The notes below the pieces were generated by a model that had not been told where the DNA came from, ran no database searches, and was given only the letters and a program-made list of their open reading frames with translations. Shown one piece after another: positions 34,801 to 45,920 of a DNA stretch of 64,000 nucleotides (positions within the stretch are counted from its first letter, which is position 1; each line of letters starts with the position of its first letter). The position numbers and the translations under genes are program-made. The DNA is taken from contig NC_134903.1 in assembly GCF_041734735.1 (NCBI RefSeq), positions 6,092,943 to 6,156,942 of the forward strand. Reading direction: 5' to 3'. Source of the DNA: Babylonia areolata. Its lineage: Eukaryota > Mollusca > Gastropoda > Neogastropoda > Buccinidae.

Positions 34801-37800
34801 ATATCCGCATTTGAAATTATGCGCTATTTTTAAAGGTCGCAGTGTGCAAAATTGACGAAAAATGGACATGTCGGGATCACATGTGTAGCACATCTTTCTG
34901 TATAGTTTTTGACCCCACGAGTCCAAAAATACCACAAAAAAAGACTTGTGTCAACTCAGTTCCGAGATATCTGCATTTGAAATTAGGCGCTATTTTTCCA
35001 GGTCGCGGCCTGCAAAACTGACGAAAAATGGACATGTCGGGATATCATGTGTAGCACATCTTTCTGTATAGTTTTTGACCTCCCGAGTCCAAAAATACCA
35101 CATAAAAAGAGACTTGCGTCAACTCAGTTCCGAGATATCCGCATTTCAAATTAGGCGCTATTTTTCCAGGTCGCGGTGTGCAAAATTGACGAAAAATGGA
35201 CATATCGGGATAACATGTGTAGCACATCTTTCTGTATAGTTTTTGACCTCCCGAGTCCAAAAATACCACATAAACAGTCCTGCGTCAACTCAGTTCCGAG
35301 ATATCGGCATTTGAAATTAGGGGCTATTTTTCCAGGTCGCGGCCTGCAAATTTGACGAAAAATGGACATATCAGGATAACATGTGCAGGACATCTTCTGT
35401 ATAGTTTTTGACCTCCCGAGTCCAAAAATACCACATAAAAAGACTTACGTCAACTGAGTTCCGAGATATCCGCATTTGAAAGCAAGCACTATTTTTTTTT
35501 ATACAGAAAGATGTGCAACACATGTTCCAGGCCATGGTCTGCAAAATTGACGAAAAATGGACATGTCGGGATAACATGTGTAGCACATTTTTCTGTATAG
35601 TTTTTGACCTCCCGAGTCCAAAAATACCACATGAAATGACTTGCGTCATCTCAGTTCCGAGATATCCGCATTTGAAATTAGGCGCTATTTTTCCAGGTCG
35701 CATGGACATGTCGGGATAACATGTGTAGCACACCTTTCTGTATAGTTTTTGACCTCCCAGTTCAAAATACCACATAAAAAGACTTGCGTCAACTCAGTTC
35801 CGAGATATCCGCATTTGAAATTATGCGCTATTTTTCAAGGTCGCAGTGTGCAAAATTGACGAAAAATGGACATGTCGGGATCACATGTGTAGCACATCTT
35901 TCTGTATAGTTTTTGACCCCACGAGTCCAAAAATACCACAAAAAAAGACTTGTGTCAACTCATTTCCGAGATATCTGCATTTGAAATTAGGCGCTATTTT
36001 TCCAGGTCGCGGCCTGCAAAACTGACGAAAAATGGACATGTCGGGATATCATGTGTAGCACATCTTTCTGTATAGTTTTTGACCTCCCGAGTCCAAAAAT
36101 ACCACATAAAAAGAGACTTGCGTCAACTCAGTTCCGAGATATCCGCATTTCAAATTAGGCGCTATTTTTCCAGGTCGCAGTGTGCAAAATTGACGAAAAA
36201 TGGACATATCGGGATAACATGTGTAGCACATCTTTCTGTATAGTTTTTGACCTCCCAAGTCCAAAAATACCACATAAAAAGACTTGCGTCAACTCAGCTC
36301 CGAGATATCCGCATTTGAAATTATGCGCTATTTTTAAAGGTCGCAGTGTGCAAAATTGACGAAAAATGGACATGTCGGGATCACATGTGTAGCACATCTT
36401 TCTGTATAGTTTTTGACCCCACGAGTCCAAAAATACCACAAAAAAAGACTTGTGTCAACTCAGTTCCGAGATATCTGCATTTGAAATTAGGCGCTATTTT
36501 TCCAGGTCGCGGCCTGCAAAACTGACGAAAAATGGACATGTCGGGATATCATGTGTAGCACATCTTTCTGTATAGTTTTTGACCTCCCGAGTCCAAAAAT
36601 ACCACATAAAAAGAGACTTGCGTCAACTCAGTTCCGAGATATCCGCATTTCAAATTAGGCGCTATTTTTCCAGGTCGCGGTGTGCAAAATTGACGAAAAA
36701 TGGACATATCGGGATAACATGTGTAGCACATCTTTCTGTATAGTTTTTGACCTCCCGAGTCCAAAAATACACATAAACAGTCCTGCGTCAACTCAGTTCC
36801 GAGATATCGGCATTTGAAATTAGGGGCTATTTTTCCAGGTCGCGGCCTGCAAATTTGACGAAAAATGGACATATCAGGATAACATGTGCAGGACATCTTT
36901 CTGTATAGTTTTTGACCTCCCGAGTCCAAAAATACCACATAAAAAGACTTACGTCAACTGAGTTCCGAGATATCCGCATTTGAAAGCAAGCACTATTTTT
37001 TTTTATACAGAAAGATGTGCAACACATGTTCCAGGCCATGGTCTGCAAAATTGACGAAAAATGGACATGTCGGGATAACATGTGTAGCACATTTTTCTGT
37101 ATAGTTTTTGACCTCCCGAGTCCAAAAATACCACATGAAATGACTTGCGTCATCTCAGTTCCGAGATATCCGCATTTGAAATTAGGCGCTATTTTTCCAG
37201 GTCGCATGGACATGTCGGGATAACATGTGTAGCACACCTTTCTGTATAGTTTTTGACCTCCCAGTTCAAAAATACCACATAAAAAGACTTGCGTCAACTC
37301 AGTTCCGAGATATCCGCATTTGAAATTATGCGCTATTTTTCAAGGTCGCAGTGTGCAAAATTGACGAAAAATGGACATATCGGGATAACATGTGTAGCAC
37401 ATCTTTCTGTATAGTTTTTGACCTCCCGAGTCCAAAAATACCACATAAAAAGACTTGCGTCAACTCAGCTCCGAGATATCCGCATTTGAAATTATGCGCT
37501 ATTTTTAAAGGTCGCAGTGTGCAAAATTGACGAAAAATGGACATGTCGGGATCACATGTGTAGCACATCTTTCTGTATAGTTTTTGACCCCACGAGTCCA
37601 AAAATACCACAAAAAAAGACTTGTGTCAACTCAGTTCCGAGATATCTGCATTTGAAATTAGGCGCTATTTTTCCAGGTCGCGGCCTGCAAAACTGACGAA
37701 AAATGGACATGTCGGGATATCATGTGTAGCACATCTTTCTGTATAGTTTTTGACCTCCCGAGTCCAAAAATACCACATAAAAAGAGACTTGCGTCAACTC

Positions 37801-40800
37801 AGTTCCGAGATATCCGCATTTCAAATTAGGCGCTATTTTTCCAGGTCGCGGTGTGCAAAATTGACGAAAAATGGACATATCGGGATAACATGTGTAGCAC
37901 ATCTTTCTGTATAGTTTTTGACCTCCCGAGTCCAAAAATACCACATAAACAGTCCTGCGTCAACTCAGTTCCGAGATATCGGCATTTGAAATTAGGGGCT
38001 ATTTTTCCAGGTCGCGGCCTGCAAATTTGACGAAAAATGGACATATCAGGATAACATGTGCAGGACATCTTCTGTATAGTTTTTGACCTCCCGAGTCCAA
38101 AAATACCACATAAAAAGACTTACGTCAACTGAGTTCCGAGATATCCGCATTTGAAAGCAAGCACTATTTTTTTTATACAGAAAGATGTGCAACACATGTT
38201 CCAGGCCATGGTCTGCAAAATTGACGAAAAATGGACATGTCGGGATAACATGTGTAGCACATCTTTCAGTATAGTTTTTGACCTCCCGAGTCCAAAAATA
38301 CCACATAAAAAGAGACTTGCGTCAACTCAGTTCCGAGATATCCGCATTTGAAATTATGCGCTATTTTTCAAGGTCGCAGTGTGCAAAATTGACGAAAAAT
38401 GGACATGTCGGGATAACATGTGTAGCACACCTTTCTGTATAGTTTTTGACCTCCCAGTTCAAAAATACCACATAAAAAGACTTGCGTCAACTCAGTTCCG
38501 AGATATCCGCATTTGAAATTAGGCGCTATTTTTCCAGGTCGCGGCCTGCAAAATTAACGAAAAATGGACATGTCGGGATAACATGTGTAGCACATCTTTC
38601 TGTATAGTTTTTGACCTCCCGAGTCCAAAAATACCACATGAAATGACTTGCGTCATCTCAGTTCCGAGATATCCGCATTTGAAATTAGGCGCTATTTTTC
38701 CAGGTCGCATGGACATGTCGGGATAACATGTGTAGCACACCTTTCTGTATAGTTTTTGACCTCCCACTTCAAAAATACCACATAAAAAGACTTGCGTCAA
38801 CTCAGTTCCGAGATATCCGCATTTGAAATTAGGCGCTATTTTTCCAGGTCGCGGCCTGCAAAATTGACGAAAAATGGACATGTCGGGATAGCATGGTAAT
38901 ACATCTTTCTATATATTTTTTTGACCTCCCGAGTCCAACAATACCACATAAACAGTCCTGCGTCAACTCAATTCTGAGATATCGGCATTTGAAATTTGGC
39001 ACCATTCTTTCGGGTCACTGCCTTCAAAATTGGCGGAAAATGGACATTTCGGGATAATGTGTGTAAGACATCTTTCTATATAGTTTTTGAGCTCCTGAGT
39101 CCAAAAATACCACATAAAAAGAGACTTGCGTCAACTCAGTTCCGAGATATCCGCATTTCAAATTAGGCGCTATTTTTCCAGGTCGCGGTGTGCAAAATTG
39201 ACGAAAAATGGACATATCGGGATAACATGTGTAGCACATCTTTCTGTATAGTTTTTGACCTCCCGAGTCCAAAAATACCACATAAAAAGACTTGCGTCAA
39301 CTCAGCTCCGAGATATCCGCATTTGAAATTATGCGCTATTTTTCAAGGTCGCAGTGTGCAAAATTGACGAAAAATGGACATGTCGGGATAACATGTGTAG
39401 CACACCTTTCTGTATAGTTTTTGACCTCCCAGTTCAAAAATACCACATAAAAAGACTTGCGTCAACTCAGTTCCGAGATATCCGCATTTGAAATTAGGCG
39501 CTATTTTTCCAGGTCGCGGCCTGCAAAATTAACGAAAAATGGACATGTCGGGATAACATGTGTAGCACATCTTTCTGTATAGTTTTTGACCTCCCGAGTC
39601 CAAAAATACCACATGAAATGACTTGCGTCATCTCAGTTCCGAGATATCCGCATTTGAAATTAGGCGCTATTTTTCCAGGTCGCATGGACATGTCGGGATA
39701 ACATGTGTAGCACACCTTTCTGTATAGTTTTTGACCTCCCACTTCAAAAATACCACATAAAAAGACTTGCGTCAACTCAGTTCCGAGATATCCGCATTTG
39801 AAATTAGGCGCTATTTTTCCAGGTCGCGGCCTGCAAAATTGACGAAAAATGGACATGTCGGGATAGCATGGGTAATACATCTTTCTATATATTTTTTTGA
39901 CCTCCCGAGTCCAACAATACCACATAAACAGTCCTGCGTCAACTCAATTCTGAGATATCGGCATTTGAAATTTGGCACCATTCTTTCGGGTCACTGCCTT
40001 CAAAATTGGCGGAAAATGGACATTTCGGGATAATGTGTGTAAGACATCTTTCTATATAGTTTTTGAGCTCCTGAGTCCAAAAATACCACATAAACAGACC
40101 TGCATCAACTAAATTCCGAGATATATCAGCATTTAAAATTTGACACTATTTTTTCAGGTCGCGGCCTACAAAATTGGCGGAAAATGGACACGTCGGGATA
40201 ATGTGTGTACCACATCTTTCTGTATAGTTTTTGACCTCCCGAGTCCAAAAATACCACATAAACAGTCTTGCGTCAACTCAATTCTGAGATATCGTCATTT
40301 GAAATTTGGCACTATTCTTTCAGGTCGATGCCTTCAATATTGGCGGAAAATGGACATTTCGGGATAATGTGTGTAAGACATCTTTCTGTATAGTTTTTGA
40401 CCTCCCGAGTCCAAAAATACCACATAAACAGACCTGCATCAACTGAATTCCGAGATTTCGGCATTTGAAATTTTACTTCTTTTTTTTTCACGTCGCAGCC
40501 TGCAAAATTGGTGGAAAAAGGACATGTCGGGATATTGCGTGTAGCACATCTTTCTGTATAGTTTTTGACCTCCAGAGTCCAAAAATACCACAGAAATAGA
40601 CGTCCATCAACTGAGGTCCGAGATACCTGAATTTCAAATTTGTCACTATTTCTTCAGGTCACAGCCTACAAAACTAATGGAAAATTGAGATGTTGGGATA
40701 ATGTGTGTAAGACACCTTTCTGTATAATTTTTGACCTCCCGAGTCCAAAAATACCACATAAACAGACCGGTATCAACTCAATTCTGTGATATTGGCATTT

Positions 40801-41487
40801 GAAATTTGGCACTATTCTTTCAGGTCGCGGCCTTCCAAATTCGCGGAAAATGGACATTTCGGGAAAATATGTGTAAGGCATCTTTCTGTATAGTTTTTGA
40901 CCTCCCGAGTCCAAAAATACCACATAAGCAGTCCTGCTTCAACTCAGTTATGAGATATCGGCATTTGAAACTTGACACTATTTTTTTAGGTCGCCGCCTT
41001 CAAAATTGGCGGAAAAAGGACATGTCGGGATAATATGTGTAATACATCTTTCTGTATAGTTTTTGACCTCCCGAGTCCAAAAATACCACATAAACAGACC
41101 TGCATCAACTCAATTCCAGGATATCGGCATTTGAAATTTGGCACTATTTTTTCAGGTCGTCGCCTTCAAAATTGGCGGAAAATGGACATGTCGGGATAAT
41201 ATGTGTAAGACATCTTTCTATATAGTTTTTGACCTCCCGAGTCGAAAAATACCACCTAAATGGACCTGCATCGTCTCAGTTCCTAGATATCCGCATTCGA
41301 AATTTGGCACTTTTATTTCAGGGGGCAGCCTGCAAAAGTGACGAAAAATGGACATTTCGGGATAATGTGTGTATCACATCTTTCTGTAGAGCTTTTGATA
41401 TCCCGAGTTTATAAATACCACATAAACAGACCTACATCAACTCTGTTCCGAGATATCCGCATTTGAAATTTGGCACTATTTTTTCAG
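31840..41487. repeat. ~166-bp satellite array with higher-order repeats
   Basis: Tandem monomers spaced 166-168 bases (for example GTATAGTTTTTGACC recurs at 34399, 34565, 34733, 34899 and 35065). Each carries CGAGTCCAAAAATACCACAT, TCAACTCAGTTCCGAGATAT, CAAAATTGACGAAAAATGG and GCACATCTTTCTGTATAG blocks. About 58 monomers fit. Outer monomers (31.8-33.7 and 40.0-41.5 kb) are diverged. The core (33.9-39.9 kb) is homogenised into multi-monomer units of 1504, 1504 and about 1171 bases and a 975-base unit. The array lies wholly in an intron of the TPI-like gene. Confidence 0.95.
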
Positions 41488-41497
41488 GTTTTTATTT

Positions 41498-41507
41498 CTG
41501 TGTGTGT

Positions 41508-41549
<42 letters not shown>
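41498..41549. repeat. (TG)n microsatellite at satellite right edge
   Basis: TG run starting 10 bases after the last satellite monomer. Confidence 0.9.
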
Positions 41550-41551
<2 letters not shown>

Positions 41552-41935
41552 TAGAATATTTTTTTTATTGTCACAAAACCTAAAGTCTATAAGACACAAT
41601 GAAATATAAACATGCGCATATTAAGAATAGAAACATTCGTGAACAAATTTCGCCAGCCTTGGCTGTAATTCTGTAAGAAGGATCAATTTACTACGTTTTG
41701 GATTTGGACGATATATATCGATTACGAATCTGTGTCTGTAAATACTTTACACAATTTTCTAAAAGGTGAATCTCATCTTCTAAACTGTTACAAGTATCAC
41801 ACAGTCTTTGTTCTTTCGGTGTATCTGTATATCTTCCCTGTTCGATTTTTAAGTCATGGGCGCTGATTCGTTGCATGGTCAATGCTTTCCTGTGTTGAAA
41901 CATTTTCTGTATTCATTAAATACGGTTCAGTTTTA
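41552..41935 (-). mobile_element. LINE 3' end fragment (C-terminal Cys/His motif)
   Basis: On the minus strand it reads RISAHDLKIEQGRY, then RLCDTCNSLEDEIHLLENC. This is the CxxC...EDE-H-L--C motif closing many invertebrate LINE polyproteins. An AATAAA near 41560 precedes its end at the TG tract. 5'-truncated. Confidence 0.65.
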
Positions 41936-41959
41936 TCATGTCACAGCATTCTTGTGTGT

Positions 41960-42090
41960 GCCGTTCGTCACTAGTCATACAGTCATCTCCAGCATTGAGC
42001 CATGACAATTCGTCACTTGTCCTACAGAGTTGTGTTACGTGTGTGAGAAATCACGGATGAAAGAAGGACCACTCATACACAGTATTGTAT
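41960..42090. repeat. ~85-bp block, right copy, with duplicated exon edge
   Basis: GTCACTTGTCCTACAGAG, then GTGTGTGAGAAATCACGG and ATGAAAGAAGGACCACTC match the left copy. Just before it, GTCATCTCCAGCATTGAGCC resembles the left copy's exon-4 acceptor edge (GTCTCCTGCATTAAGCC). The duplicated unit therefore included part of that exon border. Confidence 0.7.
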
Positions 42091-42331
42091 GGTCACAGAC
42101 ATGGTCGTGGGTTCTTTCACATGCGCTAAGTACATGCTACACCACGGGACATCAGTTTATCGTCTCATGCGAATGGCTAACCGGTTCAGCAGACCACTAC
42201 AAAAGGACTAGTGGATGGGAGGTAGGGAGGGAAGGGGGCGAGAGAGAAAATACCGGTAGAGTGAGGGATTTGAACCAGTGCGCCCGAGCGGACATGTCAC
42301 TTCCACTAAGCCACCCCATCACTGCACCCAC

Positions 42332-42416
42332 CTTACACCTCTCCTTCGCCGCCTTCCTCCTCTCCCCGCGACCCACGATGATCCAGTGGGCTCCAATGTC
42401 TTTGACCTTCTCGGGG
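42332..42416 (-). CDS. TPI-like exon with altered GHSERR motif
   Basis: Acceptor GCTGACCAG, donor AAG|GTGGGT. 85 bases read SPEKVKDIGAHWIIVGRGER, then RKAAKERCK. TPI has [21 protein letters not shown] here. His95 is Arg and Ser96 is Gly, while Glu97 is kept. Phase 2 in and phase 0 out join cleanly to the neighbouring exons. Confidence 0.85.
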
Positions 42417-42489
42417 CTGGTCAGCACGGTTGCAGGAGAAATGTAGGTCAAGGTTAAAGTTTGTAGCACGTGGAGTGTCGTCGTCAACG

Positions 42490-42960
42490 TCGTCGTCGTC
42501 GTCGTGAACATTTAAGTCGACGTTCGGCGGTGTTGTTGTCCCCACCTCCCACCCTTAAACAGTTCCCCACCTCATCCTCATCCCTTCTCCAGCATTCCCC
42601 TTCACCCCCACACCTCCTCACCACCCCCCTGTCCTTATGAGCAGAGTTTATGCACAGTAATGTGGTTATGGTAACCTTGGTGATGTCCATGATGATGATG
42701 ACGACGAAGACTGCGATAATGATGATGACCACGTCGAAGATGATGACAATGATAATGATGATGATGGTGGTGATGGTGGATGATAATGATGGTGTTACTG
42801 TCATCATGTCCGTCACCATTTTGTGCCAACAGCACCACTGTCGTCACCACGCCTTTCACCAGCCGACAAGTGTTGTGATCAGTACAAAGACAGCATAGCA
42901 TCATAACCGTCGTCGTCATCGTTATCAGCAACAAGAGCATTGAAGTCATGTAGTGTAAAT
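42490..42960. repeat. GTC/GAT trinucleotide-rich tract in the TPI-like intron
   Basis: CGTCGTCGT near 42490-42505 and GATGATGATG-rich sequence at 42680-42790. Poly-Asp/His/Met frames on both strands are composition artefacts. Confidence 0.75.
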
Positions 42961-43048
42961 CAGTGAGTGATGATGATAACGATGTACATTTTCAAACCTT
43001 TCAAAAACGCTTTTCAGTAGCACGTCAGTCAGATACAAATCACACAAG

Positions 43049-43049
<1 letters not shown>

Positions 43050-43114
<65 letters not shown>
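43050..43114. repeat. (CA)n microsatellite
   Basis: Pure CA run followed by CATC repeats. Confidence 0.9.
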
Positions 43115-43115
<1 letters not shown>

Positions 43116-43489
43116 CCATACATCCATCCACCCATCCGTCTATACATACATACATAGAAACAGTTGTGAGTCTATAGATTGTACACAGGCAATGAAGTTC
43201 CTCAAGTATACCTCTAGAGACTGCTTGCAATGGAACGTGTTTTGTTGTTGTTGTTGTTTTTCTTTTTTAGATTTGATTTTAAGGATGAGTGTGAACGACG
43301 CTGTGTAAATCCGAATGCCGTGTGCATACGTGCGTGCGTATCTGCACTAGTGAGCATGATTGCATGTTCGTTCGTTCTTTTGTTTAACGTCTGTCGACAA
43401 CTGTCATTTTAGACGACAAGCCAACACCTTCGCCACCCCACACATTCCTCAAATCATCACCCTGTTCCTCTCTCCTCAATTAGCAAATG

Positions 43490-43835
43490 AAATAAAATAA
43501 AATGAAACAAAGCAACTAACTTAATGAAATAAAATAAAATGAAACAAAGCAACTAACTTGTCAACCAGTAAAATTACAACAAAGAGTTAATGGAGCTCCT
43601 AAATAAACTCAAAACTATTTCAAACACAAGTTGATTGTCATACAAAATGTTTGTAATGGAAGCAGATGGCACTGCAGATTTTGTAAATGAAAGAAGCAAA
43701 TATATTTTTAACTGTTCACATTCACAGATTGTATGCACGGGGGTGATTTTATTACCACAAATGCAAGTGACTTTAGAAGTATATTTTGTTTTTAATGGCA
43801 CCCAGTGAAGACTGGTGAACCTTCTGCAACTGTAA
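43490..43835 (-). mobile_element. LINE 3' end fragment, minus strand, copy 2
   Basis: On the minus strand it reads VTCICGNKITPVHTICECEQ, a C-terminal Cys/His motif, then a 3' UTR homologous to 31595-31838. An exact tandem duplication of the tail (about AATGAAATAAAATAAAATGA and its neighbours) occurs at 43490-43560. Confidence 0.7.
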
Positions 43836-43865
43836 TGCCCTTTTGTTTTTGTTTGTTTGTTTGAC

Positions 43866-44745
43866 GCAGTCAAAGAACCAAAAGGCAGCCGTCTAGGACG
43901 AGGAAGATCATGGATGGGGCAAGCAGAAGACACAATCCAGCTAGTATGCCGACTACAATACCTGAAAGAAACAAAAGAATGGGAGAAAAACCCCGAATAC
44001 CTCAACCATCTATTCAACACAGCCATTTCACCCACTCTAGGAAGACATTGTCGGGAATGGCCAGAGGGCAAAACTGATGCGGAAGTCAAGCTACTCATAG
44101 AAGAAAACAGTAAAGAAGAGGGCATCATCATATACACAGATGGCTCAGTCACCAAAGACCAGTCGGGTTGGGGATTCACTGCGAAACATAATGGAAAAAC
44201 AGTTAGGTAAAACCTCCAGCCCAACGATGGAAGTTGAAGCTGTGACACGTGCCCTCCAGTGGCTATCGTCCATCCACACGCCCGGAAACCAACCTGCCAT
44301 GATTCTAACCGACTCAATGAACCTCATACAGAAAATTGAAAACGGAATGGGAAGCCCAGAGTGGCATAAGGCAATGCGCAACTTTCAGATTAAAAAACTC
44401 ACATAGTCATACTGCCCGGAACATGCAGGAGTTAAGGGAAATGAGCGAGCTGACAGACTTGCTGGTAACGCAACATCAACGAGCGGCCTACATCTAGGAA
44501 AATCGGAAATCCTCAGAAAAGTCAAAGAATATCAAAAAGAACAGGTACAAGGCCATCACACCATCGATCGCCTCAAAGAAATAAAAGCAGAGAGAGGGAG
44601 TGGCCGTAAGTCGAACATGAAAGGTAGAGCACGATGCTTTGCAAATCAAACAAATATCGGCATCATTTCCAAACCAACATTGCGCAAATATCTTCAAAAC
44701 GGAACAGAGTCTCTGTGGGCTTTTCCAAATACAGTAGACTGAGCA
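43866..44745 (+). mobile_element. LINE 3' region with RNase H domain
   Basis: On + the frame reads EWEKNPEYLNHLFNTAISPT, then IIIYTDGSVTKDQSGWGF (44128-44183). After a frame change come MEVEAVTRALQW (44228), ILTDSMNLIQK (44302) and HAGVKGNERADRLA (44425-44466). These are the D-E-D-D positions of RNase H. The tail ends near a stop at 44740. A short deletion and at least two frame breaks make it inactive. RNase H points to an I-superclade LINE. Confidence 0.75.
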
Positions 44746-44807
44746 ACACACTAGACGCCACGTTTTTGGCATCAGAGATCTTTTCTCTTGCGGCCAATCA
44801 GTGGCAG

Positions 44808-45048
44808 CCTCTGTGCGTGTGTGTATGTGTGTGTTTGTGTGGATGTGTGGGTCTGTGTGTTTGAGTGCGTTTGTGCATGCGCAAGGGTGTAAATGTACAC
44901 AAGTGTCAGAAGAGTTCTGTGCACGTGCGTATGTTTGTGTGTGTGCGTGTGTGAGGGGGAGGTGGGGGTGCCGGGGGGAGGGGGGGGGGGTTGAGGATGA
45001 GGTATGTGAGTGTACACTGTGGGAGCAACGGGATATTGGAACGTGCGG

Positions 45049-45112
<64 letters not shown>

Positions 45113-45184
45113 TTGTATATATGTGTGGGGAGTTAGGGGTGGGGGATATGGGCGTATGTGTGTGTGCTTGTACAAGTAAGTGTT

Positions 45185-45233
<49 letters not shown>

Positions 45234-45301
45234 CGTGGAAGCTGCGATACGTAGCCTAGAAATGAGTGTGTGGAGGACGGGGGTAGAGAAGGTGCAGGGT
45301 A

Positions 45302-45362
<61 letters not shown>

Positions 45363-45365
45363 GGG
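44808..45365. repeat. Microsatellite cluster: TG-rich, (AT)n 45053-45110, (TG)n 45188-45232 and 45304-45361
   Basis: Successive TG, G-rich (44950-44995), AT and TG runs with little unique sequence between. No gene. Confidence 0.9.
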
Positions 45366-45499
45366 GCTCATGTACGTTTATGTGTATTTGACTGTGCTTT
45401 CATATCTGTGAAACTGCATGTTTGGTGCATATCTGTTATGCATGTGTGGGTGTATGTATGAATGTGTATCTTCATGTTTTACATTTATTTGCTTATTTA

Positions 45500-45640
45500 T
45501 GATCAGTTGTCTTCTTTCTTTCTTTCTTTATTTATTATTACTACTACCTTTTTCATATTAAAATTATTATTTATTTATTTATCTATTTATGTATTTATTT
45601 ACTTATTTATGTACGCTTATCTATTATTTATTCACCTTTT
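45500..45640. repeat. TTTA/TTTC low-complexity tract
   Basis: CTTT and TTTA tetranucleotide repeats. Confidence 0.8.
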
Positions 45641-45647
45641 TTTTTTC

Positions 45648-45775
45648 TCAAGGCCTGACTAAACGCGTTGGGCTACGCCGCTGGTCAGGCATCTGCTTGG
45701 CAGATGTGGTGTAGCGTATATGGATTTGTCCGAACGCAGTGAAGCCTCCTTGAGCTACTGAAACTGAAACTGTTT
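45648..45775 (+). repeat. Dispersed repeat (AAGGCCTGACTAAACGCGTT family)
   Basis: Contains GTTGGGCTACGCCGCTGGTC, GCATCTGCTTGGCAGATGTG, GTGTAGCGTATATGGATTTG and TGAAACTGAAACTG. I remember this as an abundant short repeat in marine snails (memory, not a search). A second, inverted partial copy is at 55003-55073. The GCATCTGCTTGGCAGATG core is a near-perfect hairpin. Confidence 0.7.
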
Positions 45776-45920
45776 GTTTTTGTTGTTGTTGTTTGTTTGT
45801 TTGTTTTTTTGTTTGTTGTTTAATAAAGAAAACATACAATTACATGTGTGCTCGAGCTTGTTTGTGTGCTTGCGAGCACGCGGGCAGGCATGTGTTGCAT
45901 GCGTGCGTGCTTGCGTTTAC

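Noticed and set aside
31869-39925. Many minus-strand open frames of 74-164 codons in the satellite that look like a repeated protein family
   Set aside because: They follow the 166-base period, which is not a multiple of three, so the frame rotates at each monomer. They are by-products of a satellite with few stops, with no start or splice logic.
31840-41487. Could the regularly spaced repeats be a CRISPR array?
   Set aside because: Whole ~166-base monomers repeat without unique spacers, the genome is clearly eukaryotic, and no cas-like gene is near.
42635-42949. His/Ile-rich minus and Met-rich plus frames near 42.7 kb
   Set aside because: Artefacts of the GAT trinucleotide tract in an intron.
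43574-44317. 247-codon minus-strand frame as a gene
   Set aside because: It runs antisense through the + strand RNase H LINE and then into a LINE 3' end. The only meaningful part is the Cys/His LINE tail.
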